Origin: Tautonia sp040717455
Lineage (GTDB): Bacteria; Planctomycetota; Planctomycetia; Isosphaerales; Isosphaeraceae
Direction: 5' to 3'
Assembly (NCBI RefSeq): GCF_040717455.1
Contig: NZ_JBFEFH010000003.1
Location: forward strand, 186,001-250,000
Length of the DNA stretch: 64,000 nucleotides
The translations under genes were made by a program, and so were the position numbers. Of this stretch, positions 36,803-45,292 are shown piece after piece. The notes beneath the pieces were generated by a model. It had not been told where the DNA came from. It made no database searches and was given only the letters and a program-made list of their open reading frames with translations. Within the stretch, counting starts at the first letter, position 1; every line of letters begins with the position of its first letter.

Positions 36803-37717
36803 TCATTCTCCCGGAATTGACGACAGGGGGATCGCCTGATAGGCGATCCCGGACCACATCACGTCGGGACTCCAGAAATCGTTGATCCGCCCGAGCTGCT
36901 CCACCGATCCTCCATCGGCCAATCCCCGAATCCGCACCATCGAATCGGGCAGCGTCCTGCGGAACCCCTCGGCCTGCTCGGCGGTGAGACTGGCCCCCGA
37001 GTCCACCATCCCGAGCATCGCCAGCACGCGAGGCGGGGGGGCACCGGCGCGTTCCGGTTCGATCGCGATCCGCAAAAGTTCAAGCAACTCAGAGCGCGTC
37101 AACAGCACGCCGATCGCATCCGGCGGCAGTTCCCCAAGTCGAACCCACCCCCACCGATCGACCGCGCCCCACGGCTCGGCCCGGTCCCAGACCGCGACCC
37201 TCACCGCGTCCGACCCCCATTCCACGATCGGCAGCGGCGTCCCGTCGAGCGAGAGGCTCGATCCTCGCTCGTCGGCCGGGTCGGTCCGCAACCTGATTTC
37301 CGATCCCACCGGACGCACCACGAGTCGCGTGTCCCAGGGGAGCACCGCGTCGGCCTCGACCCAGCCGATTGGCTGGCGGTTGCCGATGCGATAATGCGTC
37401 GGCGTGCCGCCCAGCGGCCAGACGTCATACACGTCGGCGAAGATTCGGCGGCGAATCGACTCGACGACCGCCCCCCCAGGCACATCGGTCACGCTCACCC
37501 CTTCGCGCAGGACGAGCACCTTGCGAGCGATCGCCCCCTCGCGCCGCATCGGCTCGGTCGATTCCGGGAACGGCGGCCCCGACCGCAATCGATCGATCCC
37601 CGCCCAGACCGGCTCACTGACCGAGGCGACCCAGTCCCTGCCCCGCCACGCCAAAAGGCCGAGCGCGACCAGCACCACGAGCGTCGGGAGAGGATAGCGG
37701 ATAGGCGGCGGCGTCAT
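36803..37717 (-). CDS. Membrane-anchored protein with SH3-like region, unknown function
   Basis: A 304-residue protein that I do not recognise. One TM helix near the N-terminus (about residues 9-24, TLVVLVALGLLAW) is followed by a presumably extracytoplasmic region. Residues 65-145 resemble an SH3-like module: VLVLREGVSVTDVPGG, then ADVYDVWPLGG and RQPIGWVEADAVLPWDTR. A second similar beta-rich part follows to about residue 215, and the last 80 residues are helical. The ATG overlaps the stop of the upstream cyclase-VWA gene by 4 nt, so it belongs to that operon and is its last gene. The frame remains open 34 codons upstream inside the previous gene; this was not used. Confidence 0.75.
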   Translation of the reverse strand: MTPPPIRYPLPTLVVLVALGLLAWRGRDWVASVSEPVWAGIDRLRSGPPFPESTEPMRREGAIARKVLVLREGVSVTDVPGGAVVESIRRRIFADVYDVWPLGGTPTHYRIGNRQPIGWVEADAVLPWDTRLVVRPVGSEIRLRTDPADERGSSLSLDGTPLPIVEWGSDAVRVAVWDRAEPWGAVDRWGWVRLGELPPDAIGVLLTRSELLELLRIAIEPERAGAPPPRVLAMLGMVDSGASLTAEQAEGFRRTLPDSMVRIRGLADGGSVEQLGRINDFWSPDVMWSGIAYQAIPLSSIPGE

Positions 37718-39876
37718 CGATCCCCTCTCAGCCGGGCGAGCGATCGGTGACGCAACCATCCCGGCAGCAATGCCAGGCCGACCAGCAACACGACCAGCAC
37801 CAGGAACAGCCGCGGCCATCCCGACGCCGGGACCACCATCCCTCGGATGAACACCTCCGCCTGCGCCCCCACGGTGGCCGATCGGTAATAGACCGCCACC
37901 GGGCGGAGCGTCCCGTCGGGCAAAGGGCGATCCGTCCGGTAAACCAATCGATACAATTGCCCGAGTCGTTCCGCCAGTTCCTCGTAGATGGCCCGGAGCT
38001 GGTCGGCGTTCCTCGCCGGCAGGTACTGGCCCCTCGACTCCGCGGCCAGGCGTCGCAGATCGCTGCTGGCGATCTCCTCCTCGCTCCCCAGCCCGAGCGT
38101 ATGGACCGGCAGCCCCACCCTGCGCGCCGCCAGGATGGTCGACTCCAGATCGGCCTCCCGGCTGAACGTGTCCTCGCCGTCGGTCATGGCCAGCACGGCC
38201 CTGCGGCCCGATTGCGTTGCGATCAAGTCCAGCGCCTCGACCACGGCGTCATAGTACCGCGTCCCTCCGATCGGTTGCAGCTCATCCACCGATGCCTGGA
38301 CCCGTCTCACGTCCGTCGTGAACGGGCAGATCACCCGAATCTCGTCGCTGAATGCGATCACCGCCACCCGCGACCCGATCGGCATCACGCCGAGGAACGT
38401 CCGCACCGCCTCCTTCAGGGCCCCGATCCGATTCTCCTCCTCCATGCTTCGGCTCTGATCGACCACCAGCACGACGGTCGTCTCCACCACCTCGCGCGAA
38501 GTCGGCGCCTCGAATCGAAGGATCTCGACCGGCTGATCGTATTCCGTCACGCGGAAGTCCTCCTGACCGGCATCGACGAGCGCCGATCCATCGGGCCGAT
38601 TGACCTCGAAATCCAGCGTGATCTCCGGAAATCCCGACTCGTCCACCTGGCGGACCACCACCCGGATCTCGTCGTCTCCGGTCGTTTCTTCGGCCTGCAC
38701 GATGGCGACCTCGTCCTCCTCCCCCTCGTCCTCCTCCCGGCCCGCTCCCGGCAGCCGCAAGACCCGATCCAGCTCGAACGCCAGGTTCGACTTCCTGAGG
38801 AAGAGGAGCGCGAGGCAGGTCTCAGGCAGCGATTGCCAGCTCCCCGGCGGCCAGCCGCCATTGGGCAGCTGACGGTTCAACAGCGACTCTGCCCCCAGCT
38901 CATACCAGTCCAGGCCGTCCAGGCGGCTCAACCCCAGCGCGACGCACACCCGCTCCAGCGACCACAGGTAATAGACATCCGTCCCCGGCCCGATGAACCG
39001 CGCATCGGCCGCGACCTTCTCGAGCGCCCGTGCGAAGACCGGATCAGCGATCAAGGCATCCCCGCGCGCCGATGCCGTCAATCGTTCGGCGAGCGAGGGC
39101 CGAGACGCCGAGATCGCGAGCCCCATCAGGCCCGCGCAGGTCATCGCCGGGGCGCTGGCGATCCCCGGCCGATACCCCCAGCCCCCGTCCGGATTGACCG
39201 TCGATCGCAAGTGGCCGTCGAGCGACTCCAGCGCCGCGTCCGAATTGTACGCGTGCCGCCCCCCCGTCCAGATCCCGAGCAACGCGAACTGCGTGTTCGA
39301 CAGGTCGCCCGCCCCCCCGAGAAATCCCCGTGGATTGCCCGGCGGCCTCGTCCCCCCTCCCGAGCCCGCCCCCGTCTCATACGCCGTCCCCAGCGGAACG
39401 CGGTACGACCAGAAGCCCTCGGTGTGGCCTCCTTCCAACCGCCTCGCGAGCCGTTGGATCAAGGCATCCAGCTCTCCCCGATTCGTCCCCTGCAATCGCG
39501 AGAGGAACAGGATCGCCAACGCCAGGTCATACGTCTGATCCGACGAGAGCGCCAGCTCCCGCACCACCTCCGCGGCCCGCGCAATCGCCTCGTCGTCGGG
39601 CGTCACCCCATTCTCCATCATGGCCAGGCCGCACAGCGCCGTCATCCCGAGCCGGTGGTCGTGGGCCAACCGATAATCCCAGTGCCCCGCCCGCGATTGC
39701 TCCCGCCTGAGATACTCCACGCCGAGCGCAGCCGCCCGATCAATCCTCGGATCAAGCCCGCCCTGCTGAGCCCTCGCACCGAACGACACTCCGCCCAGCG
39801 TCAACGTCAGGACCAGGCTCAGTGTCAGTCTCAGCGACGCCGTCACCACCGGCGCCGCCGCTCGAAGCGCGATCAT
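37714..39876 (-). CDS. Secreted terpenoid-cyclase-fold repeat protein fused to a VWA domain
   Basis: A 720-residue protein. Residues 1-37 are a signal peptide ending ARAQ. Residues 40-400 are an alpha/alpha toroid of the squalene-cyclase/prenyltransferase type with repeats such as YLRREQSRAGHWDYRL, NPDGGWGYRPG and NRQLPNGGWPPG; the DxDD catalytic motif of true cyclases was not seen, so it is probably a binding scaffold. An acidic linker (about 405-430) leads to a beta-rich segment and a VWA domain (about residues 475-655) with an intact MIDAS: DQSRSM, the Thr in GGTRYYDA and the Asp in MTDGEDTF. A C-terminal TM helix (about 690-712) anchors it. Start ATG overlaps the preceding stop (ATGA). 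It is part of the FHA/Hsp70 gene row. Confidence 0.85.
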   Translation of the reverse strand: MIALRAAAPVVTASLRLTLSLVLTLTLGGVSFGARAQQGGLDPRIDRAAALGVEYLRREQSRAGHWDYRLAHDHRLGMTALCGLAMMENGVTPDDEAIARAAEVVRELALSSDQTYDLALAILFLSRLQGTNRGELDALIQRLARRLEGGHTEGFWSYRVPLGTAYETGAGSGGGTRPPGNPRGFLGGAGDLSNTQFALLGIWTGGRHAYNSDAALESLDGHLRSTVNPDGGWGYRPGIASAPAMTCAGLMGLAISASRPSLAERLTASARGDALIADPVFARALEKVAADARFIGPGTDVYYLWSLERVCVALGLSRLDGLDWYELGAESLLNRQLPNGGWPPGSWQSLPETCLALLFLRKSNLAFELDRVLRLPGAGREEDEGEEDEVAIVQAEETTGDDEIRVVVRQVDESGFPEITLDFEVNRPDGSALVDAGQEDFRVTEYDQPVEILRFEAPTSREVVETTVVLVVDQSRSMEEENRIGALKEAVRTFLGVMPIGSRVAVIAFSDEIRVICPFTTDVRRVQASVDELQPIGGTRYYDAVVEALDLIATQSGRRAVLAMTDGEDTFSREADLESTILAARRVGLPVHTLGLGSEEEIASSDLRRLAAESRGQYLPARNADQLRAIYEELAERLGQLYRLVYRTDRPLPDGTLRPVAVYYRSATVGAQAEVFIRGMVVPASGWPRLFLVLVVLLVGLALLPGWLRHRSLARLRGDR

Positions 39877-41411
39877 GATGCCCCCCCCTGGCCCCGACGC
39901 CTCTCCGGAACAACCGTCAGGGACCCGGCACCCAGCATCGCCCCGAACACTCCCCAGATCAGCACGACAACGCTCAGGCGTTCGGGGAGGATCGCCGCAA
40001 CGAGCGGCTCGGTCGCCTGACAGCATGCAACCAGAATCGCAGCAATCAGCACGCCAGCAAATCCCCCCGCAAATACCCCCGACGGCGATTCCCATACTCC
40101 CCCCCGCCGGAAGCAGCCGATCCCGCCGACGATCCCCCCCAGGACGGCGAGCACCGCCGCAGGCCCAGGGAGCAACGCGACAGGGGAGAACCCGCTCGCC
40201 GCCCCGATCGCCAGCCGCACCAGCAAGGCAACCGCCGCACCTCCCAGAATCCTCGATCGCCTTCCCCTCGCCTCCAGCCATCCGCTCGCCTTCTCCCAAA
40301 GCGAATCAAATGCCTCACTCCCCTGCCCCGGACCGCCGGCCGGGCCCTCGGGGTCTTCCCGGTGCGGGGTCGGCGCCTCCACCACCACCGCAACCCGAGC
40401 GCCCCCTCCGTTGCTCTCCACCACGACCGTTGCGTTCAGCCGACCCGGAAAGGGATCGGGCGTCACGACCGTGCACACCACCTCCGTCTCATCAATCGTG
40501 GTAAACTCGCGCAGATGCTCAGAAGCCACGCGCAACCACGTGACCCCCTCCGGCTCCACGCGCACCCGAGAGCGAAGCAGTCGATACCCGACGTTGGACA
40601 CCCGGAAGGTCTGCCGGGTCGTGGCCCCCGGCCGGGCCTTCACGCGCAACGTCCGGGGGTGGACCTCCAGCTCGGGATGACTCGGCTTCGAGGTCGGGAT
40701 CGCACCGAGCCAGGCATCCAGCCGATCATCGGGCGACCCGGGGGCATCGGCCCTGGGAGCCAGGTCGCCCCGGCCGGCCGAGATGAGGTACGACGCCAGC
40801 CGGCCAGAGGTCAGCTCGTCCCGCATCGCCTCCCATCGTTGTGCCGAGACCGTGATGAAGTCATCCCAGCCCCGGCAGACCGCCCCCCCCTTCAGCGGGA
40901 ACGCCAGGGGAGCCACCCCCCCGGTCGAGGGCCGAGCCGGCGCCACCGAGCCTCGAACCGGGGACGGCTTCTCTCGACCCGCCGCAGCCCCGATCCCCGC
41001 GGGTTCGGCCCCCGGGGGCGGGTTTGATGCCCGAGCATCAGGCTTAAACGCATGACGAACCATCCGCAACTGGAGCCCTCCCAGTTGGATCACGTCCCCC
41101 TCGTCCAGCGGCTCAGCCTTGCCGGGGAGCACTCGACGACGATTGAGAAACACCCCCCCGGGACTCTCCAGATCGACGAGCACGACGCCGGTTGGCGTCA
41201 CCTCCAGGGCCGCATGCCGCGCCGCCATCTTCCGAAGCGAGTTGACCTCCTGCTCCGACAGGTCGATCCCCCCCGCCCCCCCCGGGGCATTCCCGAGCAC
41301 CACCCTCCCCGGGCGCACCGGGTAACGCCGCCCGACCTCGCGACCGCGCACCACCTCCAGCAACCAGGTCACCGACTCGGGCGAAGCATTCATCAGCAGC
41401 TCGACTCGCAC
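39873..41411 (-). CDS. FHA-domain membrane protein with Ig-like middle region
   Basis: A 512-residue protein. The N-terminal 120 residues form an FHA-like domain: EVVRGREVGRRYPVRPG, the helix-side KMAARHAALEV, LESPGGVFLNRRRV and GDVIQLGGLQLRM. The usual SxxH is AARH here, so phosphothreonine binding is uncertain. A Pro/Ala-rich linker leads to an immunoglobulin-like beta domain (about residues 240-345, LEVHPRTLRVKARPG ... ATVVVESNGG). The C-terminal part has four hydrophobic segments (about 385-495). A GTG at 41411 is used; an ATG six codons later (41393) is equally possible as neither has a strong ribosome site. It overlaps the cyclase-VWA gene and is 47 bases from the next FHA gene. Confidence 0.8.
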   Translation of the reverse strand: MRVELLMNASPESVTWLLEVVRGREVGRRYPVRPGRVVLGNAPGGAGGIDLSEQEVNSLRKMAARHAALEVTPTGVVLVDLESPGGVFLNRRRVLPGKAEPLDEGDVIQLGGLQLRMVRHAFKPDARASNPPPGAEPAGIGAAAGREKPSPVRGSVAPARPSTGGVAPLAFPLKGGAVCRGWDDFITVSAQRWEAMRDELTSGRLASYLISAGRGDLAPRADAPGSPDDRLDAWLGAIPTSKPSHPELEVHPRTLRVKARPGATTRQTFRVSNVGYRLLRSRVRVEPEGVTWLRVASEHLREFTTIDETEVVCTVVTPDPFPGRLNATVVVESNGGGARVAVVVEAPTPHREDPEGPAGGPGQGSEAFDSLWEKASGWLEARGRRSRILGGAAVALLVRLAIGAASGFSPVALLPGPAAVLAVLGGIVGGIGCFRRGGVWESPSGVFAGGFAGVLIAAILVACCQATEPLVAAILPERLSVVVLIWGVFGAMLGAGSLTVVPERRRGQGGAS

Positions 41412-41458
41412 TCACCAGGACGTCTTTGTAGAAATACAGGCCCACTCCCCGATCGCCG

Positions 41459-42379
41459 TCACCCCCGGCTCCGGTAGAGCAGGGACGTGCGGCCCAGCTC
41501 GATCCGGTCGCCGTCGCTCAGGCGGACCTCGCCCCCCACGGCTCGACCGTTCAGGCGAGTCCTGCCCTCCGGGTCCAGGTTCCGGAGCAGATGCCCCCCC
41601 GCCGTCCGCTCGATCTCGGCATGACGGCGACCGATCGACGCGTCGCCGAACAATCCGATCTCCGCCCGTTCATCCAGTCCGACCCGCGCCAGCGCCGTCC
41701 CCAGCAGGTACGAACGCCCCTCCTGCCGGCCGTTCAGGACCATCACCCACGACCGCCTCAGCACCTGTTCCACCAGGGCCAGGAACACCCCCAGCCCCGC
41801 CCCCAGGATCGCCACGCCCAGCCCCTGGCTCAGGTCGTAACGGTTCCCGAGTTGTTCACGCAGGACTTCGAACAGGAACCCGCCCACCAGGCCCCCCAGC
41901 CCGCCACCGATCAGGCCATACACCAGCCGCTGCCTCGATCGCGCGGCGATCCCCTGGCTCAGCCCGATCCCCAGCCCGAGGATCGCCCACGCGACGGCCC
42001 GACCGAACGGCCCCCCGCGCAGCCCCCCCAGCGCCATCTCGCCGAGCATCAGGCCGAGCATCCCCCCCATCGCCCCGGCGATCGCCCCCCAGGTGGCCGC
42101 CCGGGCCAGCTTCAGCAACGCCCCGTCCCGGATCGGGTCCACCGCGTTGAGGAAGAAGCCGATCGTCCCCCCCAGCGTCGCCCCCGCCAGGAGGTCCCGG
42201 ATCCACCAGAGCCGATCCGCCTGCCGGACCGCGTCGAACGGACGGACCAATTCCACATAGCAATACAGGCCCACCACCGCGCCGAGCGCGCCGGCCACGG
42301 CCATCGCATAGACCTGACGGGCGTTGCTGCGCACGGCCCGGGCGAACGATCGGGGCTCTACCGACTCGACATGAGGCAT
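41459..42379 (-). CDS. Polytopic membrane protein with C-terminal FHA domain
   Basis: A 306-residue protein. Residues 25-210 hold about five glycine-rich TM segments (for instance AVAGALGAVVGLYCYVELV, GAIAGAMGGMLGLMLG, GLIGGGLGGLVGGFLFEVL). The last 95 residues form an FHA domain with the canonical residues: GRQEGRSYLLG, ERAEIGLFGDASIGRRHAEIE (Ser and His of the phosphothreonine site) and RTRLNGRAV with the conserved Asn-Gly, then LSDGDRIELG. It would bind a phosphothreonine protein on the cytoplasmic face. It starts 7 bases after the Hsp70-VWA gene stop, in the same operon. A kinase is not in this cluster; the nearest in the window is at 26.6 kb. Confidence 0.85.
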   Translation of the reverse strand: MPHVESVEPRSFARAVRSNARQVYAMAVAGALGAVVGLYCYVELVRPFDAVRQADRLWWIRDLLAGATLGGTIGFFLNAVDPIRDGALLKLARAATWGAIAGAMGGMLGLMLGEMALGGLRGGPFGRAVAWAILGLGIGLSQGIAARSRQRLVYGLIGGGLGGLVGGFLFEVLREQLGNRYDLSQGLGVAILGAGLGVFLALVEQVLRRSWVMVLNGRQEGRSYLLGTALARVGLDERAEIGLFGDASIGRRHAEIERTAGGHLLRNLDPEGRTRLNGRAVGGEVRLSDGDRIELGRTSLLYRSRG

Positions 42380-42386
42380 CGATGGG

Positions 42387-44501
42387 TCATCCGTCTCGTT
42401 CCATCAAACGGAGGGAACGCCCCCCCTCGGCAATCACCCGGGCAATATGTCCGAACGCCTGCACCAGCTCACCCCGTCGCGCGAAGATCGACCCCTCCTC
42501 GGTGCTGGCCAGCCGCCGAAGGTAGTCGAGGTCCGCGTCGCCCGTGCCGATGGCGACGATCTCGACCCCGTCCTGCTTGGCGAGGTCGGCCCGCTCGACG
42601 GCCGATTCCGGGGCGTCCGGGTAGCCGTCGGTCAGGAGCACGAGGTATCGGGTCCGATCCAGCTCGGTCAGGTGGGCATGGGCCAGCTCGATGGCATCGG
42701 TCAGGTTGGTCGTCCCCTCGGCCACCAGGCGATTGATCGCGGCCAGCACCCGCCGCGCGTTGTCGGTCGCGTCGGCCTGCAGGTCGACCTGGTCCGAGAA
42801 CGAGATCAGGCCGACCTCGGTCTGGGTGAAGTCGCAGCGGTCGAGGAAGGCCCTCGCCGCCTCCTGCGCCTCGACGAGCGGCTCTCCCGCCATGCTCGAC
42901 GACACGTCGATCAGCAGGAAGATGCGGATCGGCCCCGCGTCCCCCTCCACCGCCCTCGACTCGGGCGGCCTGCCCAGCCACGACAGGTCATCGGGGACCG
43001 GCTCCACCGCGACGGCCAGGGCGTGCCTCGTGTCGCGCTGCTCCCCGGACACCTGCACCACGCCGTCGCGATCGTAGGAGAGGGAGACATCCACATCCAC
43101 CTCGGCGTCCGTCGCCTGGATGCCCGTGAACACATATTTTCCCAGGATCGTGCAGTCGAGGGGGTCGGGGCTCTCCCCCTGCGTCAGGTAGACCTCCATC
43201 CGATCGTTCGCGCCGCCGTGCGTGGCCAGGCGGTACGATCGGGTCTCGCCCGCCGGGATCGGCCGATTGCGCGGGATCACCTGATCATTGACATAGCGCG
43301 ACCCGTCGGGGCTGATGGCGACCGTCCCCAGGCTGTGCGACATCACGTCCCTGATCCGTTTCGCCCCGGGCAGCGTGAAGGACGGGGCCGGCGCGGCCCT
43401 GGCCCCCCCCAGCGTGAAGCGCGGGCGAGCGTCTTCCGGGTGATCCTCTCCCGCCAGGATGGCCGCCTGGATGACCGCACCCAGCGCCACAACCTCGTCG
43501 ACATTGACGCCCGCCCGGGGAGCCTGGCCGCTCATCTCGCTCACGAACGCCCGGACCATCGGCATCCGGGTGGATCCACCGACCAGCAAGACCCCCGACA
43601 GGTCGGCCCAGCGCAGGCCGGCCGCCCGGATCGCCTCCTCCGTCAGGGCCCTCGTCCGGTCCATCAAGGGGAAGGTCATCCCCTCGAATTCGTCTCGGGT
43701 CAGCTCGAAGCTCCGCCGCTCGGCCCCCAGTTGCAGGGTGACCCGCGTGGCCGACCGCTCCGAGAGCTGCCACTTCGCCTGCTCGCTCCGCACCAGGACC
43801 TCGTTCAGCGCGATCGGGTCATCCAGCGGGTCGAACCCGGTCTCGGCCTCGAACCGCTCGGCCAGGAACGTGGCGATGCGATCGTCCCAGTTCTTGCCGC
43901 CGAGGTCGTGGTCCCCCGCCGTCGACCGGACGACGATTTCCTCGGGCGTGATCGCGGCCACCGTCACGTCGAAGGTCCCGCCGCCGAGGTCGTAGATCAA
44001 GACCGTCTCCTCGACCCCGCTCCGCTGCAGGCCATACGCCAGGGCCGCGGCGGTCGGCTCGTTGATGATCCCCATCACCTCCAGGCCGGCCCGGGTGCCG
44101 GCGTCGATCGTCGCCTTCCGCTGCGCATCGGCGAAATAGGCGGGGACCGTGATGACCGCCCGGGTCACCGGTTCGCCGATGGCCGCTTCCGCGTCCTCTT
44201 TCAGCCGGGCCAGGACCAGGGCCGACAATTCCGTCGCGTCGTAATTGCGGTCCCCGAAGCGCAGGGAGAACAGGGGATTGCCCATCTGCGGCTTGAAGAA
44301 GCTGGCGATCTGGTCGTCGCCCAGCCGGGCATACTCCCTCGCCTCCTGCCCGATGCTCGGCGGATCGGTGCCGAAGTAGAGGACCGAGGGGGTGATGGTC
44401 GCGCCGTCTCGATTCGGGATGACTTCCGGACGGCCGTAGGCGTTGCGTCTCGCGACGACGGAATTGGTCGTCCCCAGGTCGATCCCGACGAAGGCGCTCA
44501 T
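42387..44501 (-). CDS. Hsp70-family chaperone fused to a C-terminal VWA domain
   Basis: A 704-residue protein. Residues 1-360 are an Hsp70 nucleotide-binding domain with FVGIDLGTTNSVVA, VITVPAYFADAQRKAT, NEPTAAALAYGL, IYDLGGGTFDVTV and LLVGGSTRMPMV. Residues 385-500 resemble the beta substrate-binding domain (HSLGTVAISPDGS ... VSLSYDRDGVVQVSGE). The helical lid of DnaK is absent and a VWA domain takes its place (about residues 525-690) with an intact MIDAS: DVSSSM near 535, the Thr in EGTTNLTDA and the Asp in LLTDGYPDAPES. The ATG at 44501 has GGAG 10 nt upstream. It sits between the zinc-ribbon membrane protein and the FHA membrane protein. The architecture is a chaperone whose lid has become a metal-dependent protein-binding module. 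Confidence 0.88.
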   Translation of the reverse strand: MSAFVGIDLGTTNSVVARRNAYGRPEVIPNRDGATITPSVLYFGTDPPSIGQEAREYARLGDDQIASFFKPQMGNPLFSLRFGDRNYDATELSALVLARLKEDAEAAIGEPVTRAVITVPAYFADAQRKATIDAGTRAGLEVMGIINEPTAAALAYGLQRSGVEETVLIYDLGGGTFDVTVAAITPEEIVVRSTAGDHDLGGKNWDDRIATFLAERFEAETGFDPLDDPIALNEVLVRSEQAKWQLSERSATRVTLQLGAERRSFELTRDEFEGMTFPLMDRTRALTEEAIRAAGLRWADLSGVLLVGGSTRMPMVRAFVSEMSGQAPRAGVNVDEVVALGAVIQAAILAGEDHPEDARPRFTLGGARAAPAPSFTLPGAKRIRDVMSHSLGTVAISPDGSRYVNDQVIPRNRPIPAGETRSYRLATHGGANDRMEVYLTQGESPDPLDCTILGKYVFTGIQATDAEVDVDVSLSYDRDGVVQVSGEQRDTRHALAVAVEPVPDDLSWLGRPPESRAVEGDAGPIRIFLLIDVSSSMAGEPLVEAQEAARAFLDRCDFTQTEVGLISFSDQVDLQADATDNARRVLAAINRLVAEGTTNLTDAIELAHAHLTELDRTRYLVLLTDGYPDAPESAVERADLAKQDGVEIVAIGTGDADLDYLRRLASTEEGSIFARRGELVQAFGHIARVIAEGGRSLRLMERDG

Positions 44502-44565
44502 GTCGTCACCACTCCGCAATCGACCGGGGAGCCGCTGTCGTGCACGGGCCGAGGCGTCACCACGC

Positions 44566-45231
44566 TCAGAAGGCTCCCTGGACTTCCAACGCTTTCATGC
44601 CCAGGGCGAACATCACGAAGCCGATCGTCGATCCCGCGAAGAACGGCCAGAGGTCGTCGAATCGCGTCACCAGGTAATAGCCCGTATAAATCGGGATGAA
44701 CAGATACAACATGCCATGCAGCATGTCCTCGCGGAAGGCCGCGTACGCCCCCACGAAGTAGCCAATCGCCGTCAGGAGCAGCCCCATCCCGATCAGGGCC
44801 ATCCCCCCCCAACCCCTGAACCCCGGGATGACGAACGTGGCCACCGCCAGCACCAGGCCGACGACCAGGATCCCGACGAGCAGCTTCACCCGACCGTCGC
44901 CGCTCCAATCCCGGATCTCCTCCCGAGAGGTCTTCGGCTTCCGCGGCTTGGGCCGATACCGATCGACCGGGACGTGCTCGAGCGAGCCTTCGCGATACGA
45001 CGGGGTGAAGGTCGACCCGCCGTGTTCGGCCCGATTCGCCAGCACCACGGGGGCCGGCCCCCGCTCGGGCAGCTCGGCCAGGTCGTAGGCATTCGCCGCG
45101 GCCTCGCCCGGCTCCGGCAAGACAAAAACAGCCTTGCAGTGCTTGCAACGGACCGATCGCCCGGCCCAGTCGCTCCGGGCCTTGCCCGGGGCCGCGCACG
45201 AGGGGCAGACGAACTCGAACGTGGTGCTCAT
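44566..45231 (-). CDS. Zinc-ribbon membrane protein of unknown function
   Basis: A 221-residue protein. The N-terminus is a zinc ribbon with CPSC at residues 9-12 and CKHC about 20 residues later, reminiscent of the ribbons placed at the start of many planctomycete membrane proteins. A polar basic linker (RPKPRKPKTSREE, about residue 95) precedes four hydrophobic segments from residue 115 to 210. No enzymatic motif is seen. It lies 61 bases after the stop of the first Hsp70 gene and 64 bases before the start of the Hsp70-VWA gene, all on the minus strand, which points to a shared transcript and a membrane partner for the chaperones. Confidence 0.8.
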   Translation of the reverse strand: MSTTFEFVCPSCAAPGKARSDWAGRSVRCKHCKAVFVLPEPGEAAANAYDLAELPERGPAPVVLANRAEHGGSTFTPSYREGSLEHVPVDRYRPKPRKPKTSREEIRDWSGDGRVKLLVGILVVGLVLAVATFVIPGFRGWGGMALIGMGLLLTAIGYFVGAYAAFREDMLHGMLYLFIPIYTGYYLVTRFDDLWPFFAGSTIGFVMFALGMKALEVQGAF

Positions 45232-45292
45232 CGGCGGGTCACTCTCCGTCGGGGCGATCGCTCCGGCCCGGGCCCGTCACACGCGCATCGGG

